Positions 28,062-37,182 of a stretch of DNA of 64,000 nt are shown piece after piece. Numbering within the stretch: position 1 is the first letter of the stretch; every line of letters starts with the position of its first letter. The stretch is from Mogibacterium sp. GTDB lineage: Bacteria; Bacillota; Clostridia; Peptostreptococcales; Anaerovoracaceae. The notes beneath the pieces are model-generated. The model worked only from the letters and a program-made list of their open reading frames with translations. It was not told where the DNA came from and ran no database searches. The DNA is taken from assembly GCA_017505405.1 (NCBI GenBank), contig JAFVPI010000111.1:1-64000 (forward strand), read 5' to 3'. The position numbers and the translations under genes were made by a program.

Positions 28062-30560
28062 GTGATTTTCAAAACGAGATATTCAGAAGAAGTGATCAAC
28101 AAAGATAATATCGAAAAAGAAAATATAGACAAGCTGGCCGAAGACGCTGTATCTGCGCTGAAAGAAGCAGGGCATGAGATTTCTGCTGCACTGGACGAAG
28201 CCGCGGGAGTCACAGTTGCGCCTGATAGTGAAGGTGCTACAGTCGCACCGGCCGGCAAAGAAAATGGGCAGGATGCTTCCCCAACACCGGCCGAAAGTAT
28301 CGAAAACCTCACCGCAACGTCGGAAAAAGCCAGTGTAAACGAACCAGCTTCATCGGACGGCGAAGATGCTGAGGTTGCCCCGGGCGTTGAAAATTTCGCA
28401 GTCGCTCCGGCCGGCGAAGACGCTGCATCTGTTCAAGTTGACAGTGATGCCGACGGCGTGCCGGATGGCGAAACGACCGGTAAAGCAAAGAAGAGAAGGC
28501 CGCTGGTAAAGGTACTGACCGGCATACTATGCGCCTGCCTCGTTGCAGCTGTGATCGTCCTTGGCTATGCGGCTTATCTTGCAGTAAAACTTGGCAGGGT
28601 AGACACGGAGAACATCTATAAAAACATCGAGATGAGTTCATACCTGTACGACTCCAATGGTGAAGAGATAGACAGACTCTACTATACGGAAGACAGGGAA
28701 TCTGTTGCCATCGGTGAGGTTCCGGACCACACAAAGAACGCCTTCATTGCGATCGAGGACAAGACCTTCTACAAGCATCACGGACTGAACCTCGTGAGGA
28801 TGTTCGGCGCGGTGCTGCAGAAGCTTAGCGGCCACGCGGACGAGATCAGCGGTACATCAACCATCACGCAGCAGCTCGCAAGGAACGCGTTCCTGCCGGA
28901 GTCAAAGAGCCAGAGGACGCTGAAGCGTAAATTCAAGGAAATAGTCTATGCCCTCAAGATCGAGGCAGACCTCTCAAAGGATGAGATCCTCGATGCATAT
29001 CTGAACACCATATATCTGGGATATGGCTGCTACGGCATCAAGTCGGCTGCCTATACGTACTTCGGAAAGGATGTCAGCAAGCTTACCCTGGCAGAAAGTG
29101 CGGCACTTGCTGCCCTGCCTCAGGCTCCCGACACTTATGCGCTGCTGAGAGACACAAAAGGCGAGGCCACGAAATACCTGAAGAAGTACGACCTTTACGC
29201 AAACGACCTGTCGAAGGACAGGCGTGATCAGGTGCTCGATCTTATGGTTGAGCAGGGTTACATAGAGCCGGAAGAGGCGGAGAAGGCCAAAGTAAAGATC
29301 ACTAAGCTCCTGAAGCCGCATTTCGAGAGAAAATCGAGCGAGTTCACGTACTTCACCGACTTTGTTACGCAGGAAGTGGAAAATGATCTCATGGAAGAGT
29401 ATTCCATGTCGGCGGAGGAAGCCGAGCAGCTGATCCATACAGGCGGGCTCAGGATCTACTCAACTCTCGATCAGGATATACAGAGAGCAATACTGGATGA
29501 ATTCAGCAATGATAACAACTTCCCGTATGCAGAGGAGGAGCCGCAGGCGGCCATGGTGGTGACCGAAGTCGATACCGGAAACATCCTGGCAATGGTCGGA
29601 GGGAGAAACACCTCCGGGCAGAAGCTCTTCAACAGGGCAACGAATCCGAGGCAGCCGGGATCATCGATAAAGCCGCTTTCAGTCTATTCCGCGGCGCTCC
29701 AGAAAAGCTTCGAATATGCCGAAAAAGGCGAGCCGTTCCCGTTCAGGGATTACGGTTTTGACTATAACGAGACGGAGCTTTGGGGAGAATATCTGACAGC
29801 GGGATCACGGGTCAACGACAACAAAATGGTCTTCAACGACGAAGTGTGGCCGATGAACTACGGAAAGAGCTTTTCGGGATACAACACCTTCCGCTCGGCC
29901 CTGCAGAGATCCATCAACACCTGCGCCGTTAAGATAATGCTGCAGGTGGGAGCCGACTACTCCATGGAGATGCTGAGAAAGTACGGCATCAGCACGCTGC
30001 AGGACGATGCCTCCACATTGCCTAATGATGACAACCCGGCGGCGCTGTCGCTTGGCGCGATGGTATATGGCGCGACCCCGCTCGACATGGCTCTCGCATA
30101 TGCTACCTTCCCGAACGGGGGAATCAGAAACTCCGGCGCGTCTTACACAACAGTAACGGATGCCGAAGGGAAAACGGTCCTTATAAAAAAGAAGGAAACC
30201 ACTAAGGTCCTTGACGAGGGAGTGGCGTTCATAATGACTGACGTGCTCAAGTCCGTAGTGTCGAGAGGAATAGCATATAACGCATCCATCTACGGGACTC
30301 AGGTGGGAGGAAAAACCGGCACTACGAACGATGACTATGATTACTGGTTCGTGGGATTTACGCCGAACTACTCAGCTGCGCTCTGGATGGGAACAGACCA
30401 CAATAAGGAAATGAGCTGGACATCGTCATCAGCCGCGCTGCTATGGAGCAGGATAATGGAGCAGATCCCTGACATAACGGAAGGGGAGTATCCGCCGCAG
30501 CCGGATGATGTAGTATACGTTGGCGGGGAGTATTATACAAAGGGAACTGAACCATATTAG
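28062..30560 (+). CDS. Class A penicillin-binding protein (PBP1A type)
   Basis: A bifunctional glycosyltransferase/transpeptidase of 832 residues for peptidoglycan synthesis. An unusually long acidic cytoplasmic N-terminus (about 1-145) holds repeated VAPxG-type motifs (TVAPDSEGATVAPAG, AEVAPGVENFAVAPAG). One TM about 150-172. The GT51 domain follows with AIEDKTFYKHHG (catalytic Glu) and the STITQQLARNAFL motif. The transpeptidase has SxxK in GSSIKPLS (about 534), the SxN in SINTCAV, and GGKTGTTNDDYDYWF (about 750). The start is GTG at 28062 with only a weak upstream purine tract; other in-frame starts are possible. Divergent from the acyltransferase gene. Confidence 0.94.
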   Translation: MIFKTRYSEEVINKDNIEKENIDKLAEDAVSALKEAGHEISAALDEAAGVTVAPDSEGATVAPAGKENGQDASPTPAESIENLTATSEKASVNEPASSDGEDAEVAPGVENFAVAPAGEDAASVQVDSDADGVPDGETTGKAKKRRPLVKVLTGILCACLVAAVIVLGYAAYLAVKLGRVDTENIYKNIEMSSYLYDSNGEEIDRLYYTEDRESVAIGEVPDHTKNAFIAIEDKTFYKHHGLNLVRMFGAVLQKLSGHADEISGTSTITQQLARNAFLPESKSQRTLKRKFKEIVYALKIEADLSKDEILDAYLNTIYLGYGCYGIKSAAYTYFGKDVSKLTLAESAALAALPQAPDTYALLRDTKGEATKYLKKYDLYANDLSKDRRDQVLDLMVEQGYIEPEEAEKAKVKITKLLKPHFERKSSEFTYFTDFVTQEVENDLMEEYSMSAEEAEQLIHTGGLRIYSTLDQDIQRAILDEFSNDNNFPYAEEEPQAAMVVTEVDTGNILAMVGGRNTSGQKLFNRATNPRQPGSSIKPLSVYSAALQKSFEYAEKGEPFPFRDYGFDYNETELWGEYLTAGSRVNDNKMVFNDEVWPMNYGKSFSGYNTFRSALQRSINTCAVKIMLQVGADYSMEMLRKYGISTLQDDASTLPNDDNPAALSLGAMVYGATPLDMALAYATFPNGGIRNSGASYTTVTDAEGKTVLIKKKETTKVLDEGVAFIMTDVLKSVVSRGIAYNASIYGTQVGGKTGTTNDDYDYWFVGFTPNYSAALWMGTDHNKEMSWTSSSAALLWSRIMEQIPDITEGEYPPQPDDVVYVGGEYYTKGTEPY

Positions 30561-30667
30561 GAGAGACGGGTATCCGCTGCAGCTTTACCCTGCAGGCGTG
30601 GTAATATAGTATAAATAAAGCTGACAATTCGGACGATACATATAATTAAGTAGAAAGGAGATAAAAA

Positions 30668-31207
30668 ATGGCAAACAAATACGCTGGTACACAGACAGAA
30701 AAGAACCTTGAGGCCGCATTTGCAGGCGAGTCACAGGCACGCAACAAGTACACCTATTTCGCATCCAAGGCAAAGAAGGAAGGCTTTGAGCAGATCGCTG
30801 CACTCTTCCTGAAGACAGCAGACAACGAGAAAGAGCACGCTAAGATGTGGTTCAAGGAGCTCGAGGGCATCGGCTCTACAGCAGAGAACCTCCTCGCAGC
30901 AGCAGAGGGCGAGAACTACGAGTGGACAGATATGTACGAGGGCTTCGCAAAGACAGCTGAGGAGGAAGGCTTCAAGGCGCTTGCAGCCAAGTTCCGCATG
31001 GTAGCTGCAATTGAGAAGCATCACGAAGAGCGCTACCGCGCACTTCTCCACAACGTGGAAGCACAGGAAGTGTTCGCAAAGAGCGAGGTCAAGGTGTGGG
31101 AGTGCCGCAACTGCGGGCACATCGTAGTCGGCACAAAGGCACCGGAGGTGTGCCCTGTATGTGCACACCCACAGGCATACTTCGAAGTCAACGCAGAAAA
31201 TTACTAA
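30668..31207 (+). CDS. rbr: Rubrerythrin
   Basis: Rubrerythrin reduces peroxide using a diiron site and a rubredoxin-like Fe(SCys)4 centre; it is the standard oxidative-stress enzyme of anaerobes. The 179 residues show the four-helix bundle with [28 protein letters not shown] and [11 protein letters not shown] (EXXH pairs), then the rubredoxin end with CRNCG and CPVCAHP (two CxxC pairs). AAAGGAG lies 8 bases before the ATG. Monocistronic, followed by a hairpin. Confidence 0.96.
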   Translation: MANKYAGTQTEKNLEAAFAGESQARNKYTYFASKAKKEGFEQIAALFLKTADNEKEHAKMWFKELEGIGSTAENLLAAAEGENYEWTDMYEGFAKTAEEEGFKALAAKFRMVAAIEKHHEERYRALLHNVEAQEVFAKSEVKVWECRNCGHIVVGTKAPEVCPVCAHPQAYFEVNAENY

Positions 31208-31306
31208 TACAGCGGATTGCGCAGAGTTACTGACGCCGAGGACCGCAAACGCAGGTGAAAAGGCTACATCACAAGCGCCTTGCATATCTATACTTTTGAG
31301 GGCGAT

Positions 31307-31338
31307 GATGGCCTGCTCATAAGGCAGGCCATCTTAAA
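31307..31338 (+). terminator. Hairpin after rubrerythrin gene
   Basis: GATGGCCTGC (31307-31316) pairs perfectly with GCAGGCCATC (31324-31333); a short TTAAAG follows, so termination could be incomplete. About 100 bases after the rubrerythrin stop. Confidence 0.6.
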
Positions 31339-31423
31339 GTCGTTCCGGTGAGGACTCAGAAAGCATCATCTTTCCGGACGACAGAAGGGACTATAGCGGC
31401 GAGCAGACCGCCGGCAATGATTC

Positions 31424-32494
31424 ATGAAGGGCAAATATACATACAGAATCATTAATACAGTAATAACGGCAATAGGAACACTGCTCTGTATAGTTTCCGG
31501 TTTCATACCGGCACCGTACGGACTGCTTTCAGATGGGACGATCTCACTCATCCAGTCACTGCCGGGCAGCCAGAAGGCAGTGAGCTTTTTACTGCCTGTA
31601 CTGCTCTTCATAGCGGCGACTGTGATCGTGGGAGCCGGTCGCTACAGACTGGGATCCCTCATAACAGTGCTTGCCGGATCGTGCATCTTCGCCCTGATGG
31701 ATCTGTCATACATCAAGGCGTCCATGGCATTCACAGGGACGCTGCTCAACGAGCTCGGCATAGTGATCGCGCTGTCGGGAGTACTCCTGCATGCGTTCGG
31801 GACGCCGAAGAGCGAAAGACCTAAGAACGAAAGCTTAATGAAAACGCTGGATTCGTTCCTTGAAGCAGAACTTGCGCCGGAGCCTGCTGCGGAACCAGAA
31901 TCTGACGTGGTGTCAAAGCCTGCACCGGATTCGGAACCGAAGCCTGAGGCTGAAGAAAGCATTGCCCAGACCGGCTTGCCAGAGGAAATCGTAGGCACAG
32001 TCGAGCAACAGGAGAACGACGCACCGGCTGAAGATACACCGGCCGGCGATCCGATGACGTATACACAGGTGCTTCAGCCGGCTGACGCAGAGCCAGAAGA
32101 ACTGACCGAAGAAGCCGTTGACCCGATGACGTATACGCAGGTACTGTGGCCGGCTGACGTGGAACCGGAGCCTGTGGTAGCAGAAAGTGTGGTCTCGACT
32201 GGTCTGCCTGAGGAAACCAAGCCAACTGAAGATATAAAAGCATACACACAGGTGCTGCAATCGATCAACGAGGAGTATGCAGATTTGATCGAAGAAGCCG
32301 TTGACCCAGTCAAATATACACAGGTGCTGTGGCCGGCCGACGCAGAGATAGAAGAGCTGGCCGAAGAAGCCGGCGCAATGACAGAAGAAGCGGCACAGAA
32401 AGAGATACACGAAGCAGCCCCGCTGGAGAACACTATAGTTCTTGATGCGGACCTTGAGGACCTGCTCATAAATGCAGATGGACAAGAGAATTAG
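31424..32494 (+). CDS. 4-TM protein with acidic repeat tail (paralogue 1)
   Basis: No known family is recognised. 356 residues. TM helices at about 8-28, 50-72, 76-97 and 104-125; motif SGFIPAPYGLLSDGTISLIQ joins TM1 and TM2. The second half (about 130-356) is acidic and Pro/Glu-rich, with four copies of a YTQVL(W/Q)PAD-type repeat spaced about 20-50 residues (TYTQVLQPAD, TYTQVLWPAD, AYTQVLQSIN, KYTQVLWPAD), ending LEDLLINADGQEN. The TM region is clearly paralogous to the protein at 37938. The stop overlaps the start of the Ig-like protein gene by 23 bases, so the two are co-translated. Tail orientation is not certain. Confidence 0.75.
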   Translation: MKGKYTYRIINTVITAIGTLLCIVSGFIPAPYGLLSDGTISLIQSLPGSQKAVSFLLPVLLFIAATVIVGAGRYRLGSLITVLAGSCIFALMDLSYIKASMAFTGTLLNELGIVIALSGVLLHAFGTPKSERPKNESLMKTLDSFLEAELAPEPAAEPESDVVSKPAPDSEPKPEAEESIAQTGLPEEIVGTVEQQENDAPAEDTPAGDPMTYTQVLQPADAEPEELTEEAVDPMTYTQVLWPADVEPEPVVAESVVSTGLPEETKPTEDIKAYTQVLQSINEEYADLIEEAVDPVKYTQVLWPADAEIEELAEEAGAMTEEAAQKEIHEAAPLENTIVLDADLEDLLINADGQEN

Positions 32495-33191
32495 AATCAT
32501 AAGAATAATCATCTACATATTCATGGTCACCATGCTTGTTGTTCTGAGCAAGCAGTATTCAAGTCTGCCAAAAGGGGCAAAATCCCTTGATATCTTTATA
32601 AACGGAGCTCCGGTAACGGAGAGTTTCGATTTCTACGCCGGTGAAAAGGCCACCCTTGATTACAAAATAACTCCGGAGGCATTCGCTGACCGCAGGATGA
32701 GCTGGGAGATCGAAGATGAATCGATTGCGTTCATTAACGGAGAAGGCGATCTGCTTGCGCTGAATGCAGGAATGACCGTTCTGACTGCCGAAGCTGCAGG
32801 CTTTACGAAGCATATAAAGCTCAATGTCAAGGATCCGGTGGTATCCATAAAAGGCTTCAAGACGGATGTGACCGTAGACCTGGGCTATTCATACAAGATA
32901 AAGCCGAAAGTGAAGATGGCGGTCGAGGGTATAGAAACGCCTGAGATCACATATGAATCCGACAACATTTCCATAGTGACCGTGAGTAAAAAAGGTAAAG
33001 TCAAAGCGGTCGGATACGGAACCGCAAACATAACGGTAAAGGCGGGCGAGAAGGAAAAGAAGATCATCGTAAGAGTCAGAGAACCGGAGATCGCACCAAG
33101 CGAACCCGAAGACGAAGAGAAAGCTGACGGCGAGCAAAAAAATCAGGACCTGGGAGCATGGATCGCGCCTTGGTTCGGACTGAATAATTGA
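32472..33191 (+). CDS. Membrane-anchored tandem Ig-like (BIG2) protein, partner of 4-TM 1
   Basis: 239 residues; an ATG at 32478 is an equally good start. A short basic N-terminus (KRIRIIR) and one TM (about 8-24) form an uncleaved signal anchor. Two Ig-like BIG2 domains follow: the first (about 30-115) with SWEIEDESIAFINGEGDLLALNAG, the second (about 120-205) with ITYESDNISIVTVSKKGKVKAVGYG. The end is acidic and then aromatic (AWIAPWFGLNN). It overlaps the preceding gene. It is paralogous to the proteins at 38916 and 39581. An amidase gene follows. Confidence 0.75.
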   Translation: MQMDKRIRIIRIIIYIFMVTMLVVLSKQYSSLPKGAKSLDIFINGAPVTESFDFYAGEKATLDYKITPEAFADRRMSWEIEDESIAFINGEGDLLALNAGMTVLTAEAAGFTKHIKLNVKDPVVSIKGFKTDVTVDLGYSYKIKPKVKMAVEGIETPEITYESDNISIVTVSKKGKVKAVGYGTANITVKAGEKEKKIIVRVREPEIAPSEPEDEEKADGEQKNQDLGAWIAPWFGLNN

Positions 33192-33275
33192 GACACTCCG
33201 TGGCCTTGAACAATGTGTTACATGCGCTGCCCGTGATACAATAACAGCGACCATGACTGGAAAGAGAAGGACCGT

Positions 33276-34181
33276 ATGAGAAGAATAGTAAGCTTATTTT
33301 TGAGCCTTATGCTCGCAATCTCAATGATACCGGCACTGGCATACGCGGAAAGCGAAACAGCCGCTATGTCCGAACCGGTGGACTCGGGTGTGCCGCAGCT
33401 TTCAGTTAAAGTCAGGGATGCAGGGCTGTATGCCGAATGGACTGCTCCGGAAGGAGCTGAGTCCTACGAGATATACCGGAGCTACCAGACAGGCTCGAAA
33501 TGGACTTTGCTGAAGAAAGGCATCACAGACTGCTCATATCAGGATATGAGCGTTGCATCAGGCAAGAAGGCATATTACAAAGTCCGCGCTCTCAAAGCAG
33601 ACGGTAGCTATTCTGATTATTCGGAAGCTGCATCCGGGATCATTTACAGGGTGTGGATAGAGACAGGTCATGGAAGAGGCGATGACGGCAGATGGGACCC
33701 CGGCTGTATGTGGGGCAAGTATCAGGAAGCAAAGCTGATGATCCCTATCTACAGATCCATGACGAAGTACCTGCGTGAAAAAGGGGTCTATGTATATACA
33801 GATGCATATGACGGCAATAATAAGAACCTTAACTGGACTCTGAAAAGGGTAAAAGAAAGTAATGTGAGCGTTCTTGTGAACGTGCATTGCGACTATAAGA
33901 AAGCGCCGAAAGGGACCATGCCGCTTTATCGCTACAGCGACCAGAAAAAGCTCGCAAAATGCCTCAACAACGGTGTGCATAAATATGTGAAGATGAAAAA
34001 CAGAGGCCTCAAAAGGCGTAAAGATCTGAAAACTCTCAACAGAACAAGAGGCACCTGCGTGGCCTGTCTGTTCGAAACGGGGAGCATCAAAAAGGATAAC
34101 AAGCTCCTCCGCACCAAATATGATGCGTACGGCAAAGGTCTCGCAAAGGGAGTCTGCGACTATCTGGGTATACAGTGGTAG
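33276..34181 (+). CDS. Secreted Fn3 + N-acetylmuramoyl-L-alanine amidase (Amidase_3)
   Basis: The 301-residue product has a signal peptide about 1-24 (SLFLSLMLAISMIPALAYA), an Fn3-like domain about 40-120 (YAEWTAPEGAESYEIYRSY) and an Amidase_3 domain about 125-300. Zn ligands are seen as ETGHGRGDDG (first His), KYQEAKLM (Glu) and VNVHCDYKK (second His); the catalytic Glu is in CLFETGSI. This would cut the MurNAc-L-Ala bond. The Gly-His-Gly is preceded by ET rather than the common DPGHG. AAGGACC precedes the ATG. Terminator follows. Confidence 0.85.
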   Translation: MRRIVSLFLSLMLAISMIPALAYAESETAAMSEPVDSGVPQLSVKVRDAGLYAEWTAPEGAESYEIYRSYQTGSKWTLLKKGITDCSYQDMSVASGKKAYYKVRALKADGSYSDYSEAASGIIYRVWIETGHGRGDDGRWDPGCMWGKYQEAKLMIPIYRSMTKYLREKGVYVYTDAYDGNNKNLNWTLKRVKESNVSVLVNVHCDYKKAPKGTMPLYRYSDQKKLAKCLNNGVHKYVKMKNRGLKRRKDLKTLNRTRGTCVACLFETGSIKKDNKLLRTKYDAYGKGLAKGVCDYLGIQW

Positions 34182-34213
34182 TAAGACAAGGGCGATATAC
34201 AGATTACCGGAGG

Positions 34214-34244
34214 GCGATACGGAGAAAACCCGTATCGCTCTTTT
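34214..34244 (+). terminator. Intrinsic terminator after the amidase gene
   Basis: GCGATACGG (34214-34222) pairs with CCGTATCGC (34230-34238), followed by TCTTTTATT. It separates the amidase from the polysaccharide locus. Confidence 0.8.
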
Positions 34245-34302
34245 ATTGTGGGTATGATAAAATCAAAATGGTAAAAAACGTCTAATCATAAGGAGAATTG
34301 AC

Positions 34303-35214
34303 ATGAAAGGAATCATTCTTGCAGGAGGAGCCGGAACCAGGCTTTACCCGCTTACCATAGTTACATCCAAGCAATTGCTTCCGGTGTATGACAAGCCGAT
34401 GATCTTCTATCCGCTGTCGACACTCATGCTTGGCAAGATCCGCGAGATCCTAATAATCAGCACGCCGGAGGATACTCCGAGGATAGAGCAGCTTCTGGGC
34501 GACGGCTCAAAGTTCGGCATAGAACTTTCATATGCAGTGCAGGAGAAGCCGGAGGGTCTGGCTCAGGCCTTCACGATAGGCCGCGACTTTATAGGTGATG
34601 AGGCCTGCGCGATGGTGCTCGGCGACAACATCTTCTATGGAAATGGTCTCAACCACAAGCTAAGAGACGCGCGCAGGGATGCCGAGAACGGCAAGGCCAC
34701 GATCTTCGGCTACTACGTTGAGGATCCAAAGCGCTTCGGAATAATGGAATTCGAAAAGACAGAGAAGACGGGCACAAGAACAGACTCGCTCAAAGTGATC
34801 TCCGTTGAGGAGAAGCCGAAACAGCCGAAAAGCAATTACGCTATCGTCGGTCTCTACTTCTACCCGAAGGGAGTCAGCGATATGGCCGCAGAAGTCAAAC
34901 CATCCGCACGCGGCGAGCTCGAGATAACCACACTCAACGACATGTACCTGCAGCAGGGCCTCCTCAATGCACAGCTGCTTGGCCGAGGCTACACATGGAT
35001 GGATGCAGGCACTTTCGACAGCCTGCAGAAGGCAACCGACTTTGTCAGCATGATAGAGCAGTATCAGGGCATGACCATCTCGTCACCTGAGGAGATCGCA
35101 TATCATCTCGGCTGGATAGACGATGAGATGCTGGCGCAAAGCGTGAAGCGCTATGGCAAGAGCCCATATGGCGAAAGACTCAAAGCCGTACTCGAAGGCA
35201 AAGTTGTTATATAG
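34303..35214 (+). CDS. rmlA: Glucose-1-phosphate thymidylyltransferase
   Basis: RmlA makes dTDP-glucose from glucose 1-phosphate and dTTP, the entry to dTDP-deoxysugars. The 303 residues begin MKGIILAGGAGTRLYPLT, with SKQLLPVYDKPMIFYPLSTL, VQEKPEGLAQAF, VLGDNIFYG and the DAGTFDSL segment; all match RmlA of full length. AAGGAG precedes the ATG. The partner genes rmlB, rmlC and rmlD are not in the window, so dTDP-sugars must be completed elsewhere. Confidence 0.96.
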   Translation: MKGIILAGGAGTRLYPLTIVTSKQLLPVYDKPMIFYPLSTLMLGKIREILIISTPEDTPRIEQLLGDGSKFGIELSYAVQEKPEGLAQAFTIGRDFIGDEACAMVLGDNIFYGNGLNHKLRDARRDAENGKATIFGYYVEDPKRFGIMEFEKTEKTGTRTDSLKVISVEEKPKQPKSNYAIVGLYFYPKGVSDMAAEVKPSARGELEITTLNDMYLQQGLLNAQLLGRGYTWMDAGTFDSLQKATDFVSMIEQYQGMTISSPEEIAYHLGWIDDEMLAQSVKRYGKSPYGERLKAVLEGKVVI

Positions 35215-35572
35215 TCAGATTATTATCAGGCAAAACATAAAGGGAGGGGAGATTATATCCCCTCTCGTTGCTTTGATGCGGATCATTATGTAGCGCTGAT
35301 GCAGGCTGTCTGTCCTATATGTAGATTATCAGGTCAAATGCTTGCTCCATGGGCGCTTTCAAAGCATTAAGAATATTGATAAAAGCTTAATTTAGCTTGC
35401 TTAAAACCAACTCGCACTATATAATATACGGGCTTATGGAGTCTTTTAGGCTCTGTATATTATAAGATGAAGAAAGATTGTAGGGACGATAAGGGAGGGG
35501 CTGTCCTGGTATTGATCAAAAGATCAGTCGTCAGGCGACCTTTTTTGACGCGTCCGGAAAGGAGAACAACCG
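35215..35572 (+). other. Spacer holding the main capsule-operon promoter and leader
   Basis: No gene. After an AT-rich stretch comes a promoter at 35397-35425 and a leader of about 140 bases. The leader contains a GGAC...GTCC hairpin around a purine-rich loop (35484-35507) and the palindromes TGATCAAAAGATCA and GTCG-TCAGG-CGAC followed by CTTTTTTG, which resembles a weak attenuator. Confidence 0.55.
35397..35425 (+). promoter_or_regulatory. Promoter of CpsB/CpsC/CpsD polysaccharide operon
   Basis: TTGCTT at 35397-35402, a 17-base spacer and a perfect TATAAT at 35420-35425. This is the best promoter in the polysaccharide locus; the next genes follow with small gaps or overlaps for more than 20 kb. 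Confidence 0.78.
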
Positions 35573-36409
35573 TTGATCCCAAAAGGACCTTATATGGACA
35601 TGCATACTCATATATTGCCGGGGATAGACGACGGATCTCAGACCATAAAGCAGACTTCCAACATGCTCAGGACAGCATATGACGAAGGCATAAGAGTCAT
35701 AGTTGCAACACCGCATTTCGGCATACGGAATCCGGGCATCACTATAGACAAAGCTAAAAGGGCTCTGGAGGAGACTCAGAAGAAAGCTGATGAGATAACA
35801 CCCGGCCTTAAGCTGATACTCGGCGCCGAACTCTTCTACTCAGACGGCATAATCGATTCGCTTGATAGAGGAGAATGTCCTACCATCGGAGGTACCTCAT
35901 TCGCACTTGTGGAATTCAGCACTCGCGACAGCAAGGACCGTATCAACAAATGCATACAGGAGATGCTCTGGAAGGGCTATAAGCCGATAATCGCTCATAT
36001 TGAGAGATATCACAGCCTTGAGGGAGATATAGAAACTGTCCGGGACATGGTCAATCACGGTGTAGCAGTGCAGATCAACTGCCGGAGTTTTCTGGATAAG
36101 GCACCTTCAAAAGAAGAAGAGGAAGAAAAACACGAGCAGAAGAAAGGCTTGAGAGGATTTTTCGGCAAAACAGAAAAGCAGTCAAACCGCACAGGTTTCT
36201 TTCTCGAGCGTAAGGGAGACTGGGCCCGGGCATTGCTTTCGGAGGGACTGGTGCACTTCATAGCCAGCGACTGCCACGATGATCAGCTCAGAAGTCCTAT
36301 CTACAGAACAGCGCTTGAAGCAATGGATGGCTGCTGCAGCGATCAGATGCTGACAGACATAAGTAAAAACAACATTTTAAAACTGATACGCAACGAAAGA
36401 ATCGTTTAG
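35573..36409 (+). CDS. PHP-type protein-tyrosine phosphatase, CpsB/YwqE-like
   Basis: CpsB-type phosphatases use a metal-dependent PHP fold to dephosphorylate the CpsD tyrosine kinase and so control polymer export. The 278 residues have MDMHTHILPGIDDG (first metal site), ATPHFG, an ELFYS segment, IIAHIERYHSL and FIASDCHDD. A charged insertion (about 177-215, EEEEEKHEQKKGLRGFFGKTEKQ) is not typical. TTG at 35573 has AAAGGAG 8 bases upstream; ATG 35594 is an alternative. It heads the operon with the CpsC/CpsD homologues. Confidence 0.9.
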   Translation: MIPKGPYMDMHTHILPGIDDGSQTIKQTSNMLRTAYDEGIRVIVATPHFGIRNPGITIDKAKRALEETQKKADEITPGLKLILGAELFYSDGIIDSLDRGECPTIGGTSFALVEFSTRDSKDRINKCIQEMLWKGYKPIIAHIERYHSLEGDIETVRDMVNHGVAVQINCRSFLDKAPSKEEEEEKHEQKKGLRGFFGKTEKQSNRTGFFLERKGDWARALLSEGLVHFIASDCHDDQLRSPIYRTALEAMDGCCSDQMLTDISKNNILKLIRNERIV

Positions 36410-36439
36410 CATATAAAAGAGAATCAACAGGAGAAAACA

Positions 36440-37171
36440 ATGTATCGGGAAAACAATGAAATCGAAATCGATCTTCTAGAACTGATTTACGTTCTGAGGA
36501 AGAACATCGTGGCGATCATATTGGCATCGCTGATAGGCACGGCTGTATTCGGAGCATACAGCTTTCTTATCGCCAAGCCGGTCTATGAATCGACAGCAAA
36601 ACTCTACATATTAAGACAGGGAACTTCGCTGACATCTTTTGCTGACATCCAGATCAGTAACTCGCTGGCAAAGGACTACGAAGAAATGATATTCTCGCGC
36701 CCTGTAGTGATGCAGGTAGCCAAGAATCTAAACCTCGATTATACATACGAGGAACTCAAGGAAATGGTGAGCATTGAAAATCCGGCAGACACCAGATGTC
36801 TTAATATTACGTGCCAGAACAATGATATGCAGGAAGCATCAGATATGGCGAATGAATTCGCGACAGTCGCCAAGCGTCAGATCTCCGATATCATGGACAC
36901 CGACGAGCCGGCTTTATACGAGAATGCCATAGCAAATCCTGATCCTGTAAAGCCTGAAAAGCTGAAGAACATGATCATTGGATTCCTTCTTGGATTCATT
37001 ATAGCCTGTGGTGTCATAATGGTACGCTACATGCTGAACGACAGCATCAAGTCTGAAGAAGACATCGAGAAATTCCTTGGCCTCAACACTCTTGCGGCCA
37101 TCCCTAACGAGAAGTCGCAGAAAGTACAGGATCTCCGCTACAAAGAGACCGGAGAAGCTGAGAAGAAGTAG
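36440..37171 (+). CDS. Wzz/CpsC-type chain-length regulator (kinase activator)
   Basis: CpsC is a polysaccharide co-polymerase that activates the CpsD kinase. The 243-residue protein has EIDLLELIYVLRKN at the start, TM1 about 25-45 (IVAIILASLIGTAVFGAYSF), a short extracellular domain with VYESTAKLYIL, and TM2 about 177-198 (MIIGFLLGFIIACGVIMVRY), followed by a C-terminal tail (SIKSEEDIEKFLGLNTLAAIPNE). It is the usual short Firmicutes form. It precedes cpsD by 11 bases. Confidence 0.92.
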   Translation: MYRENNEIEIDLLELIYVLRKNIVAIILASLIGTAVFGAYSFLIAKPVYESTAKLYILRQGTSLTSFADIQISNSLAKDYEEMIFSRPVVMQVAKNLNLDYTYEELKEMVSIENPADTRCLNITCQNNDMQEASDMANEFATVAKRQISDIMDTDEPALYENAIANPDPVKPEKLKNMIIGFLLGFIIACGVIMVRYMLNDSIKSEEDIEKFLGLNTLAAIPNEKSQKVQDLRYKETGEAEKK

Positions 37172-37182
37172 GGGGTGCAGGC

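Noticed and set aside
35426..35572. Known riboswitch class in the capsule leader
   Set aside because: I could not match the conserved cores of common classes (TPP, c-di-GMP, SAM, purine, FMN, glmS); only generic hairpins are present.
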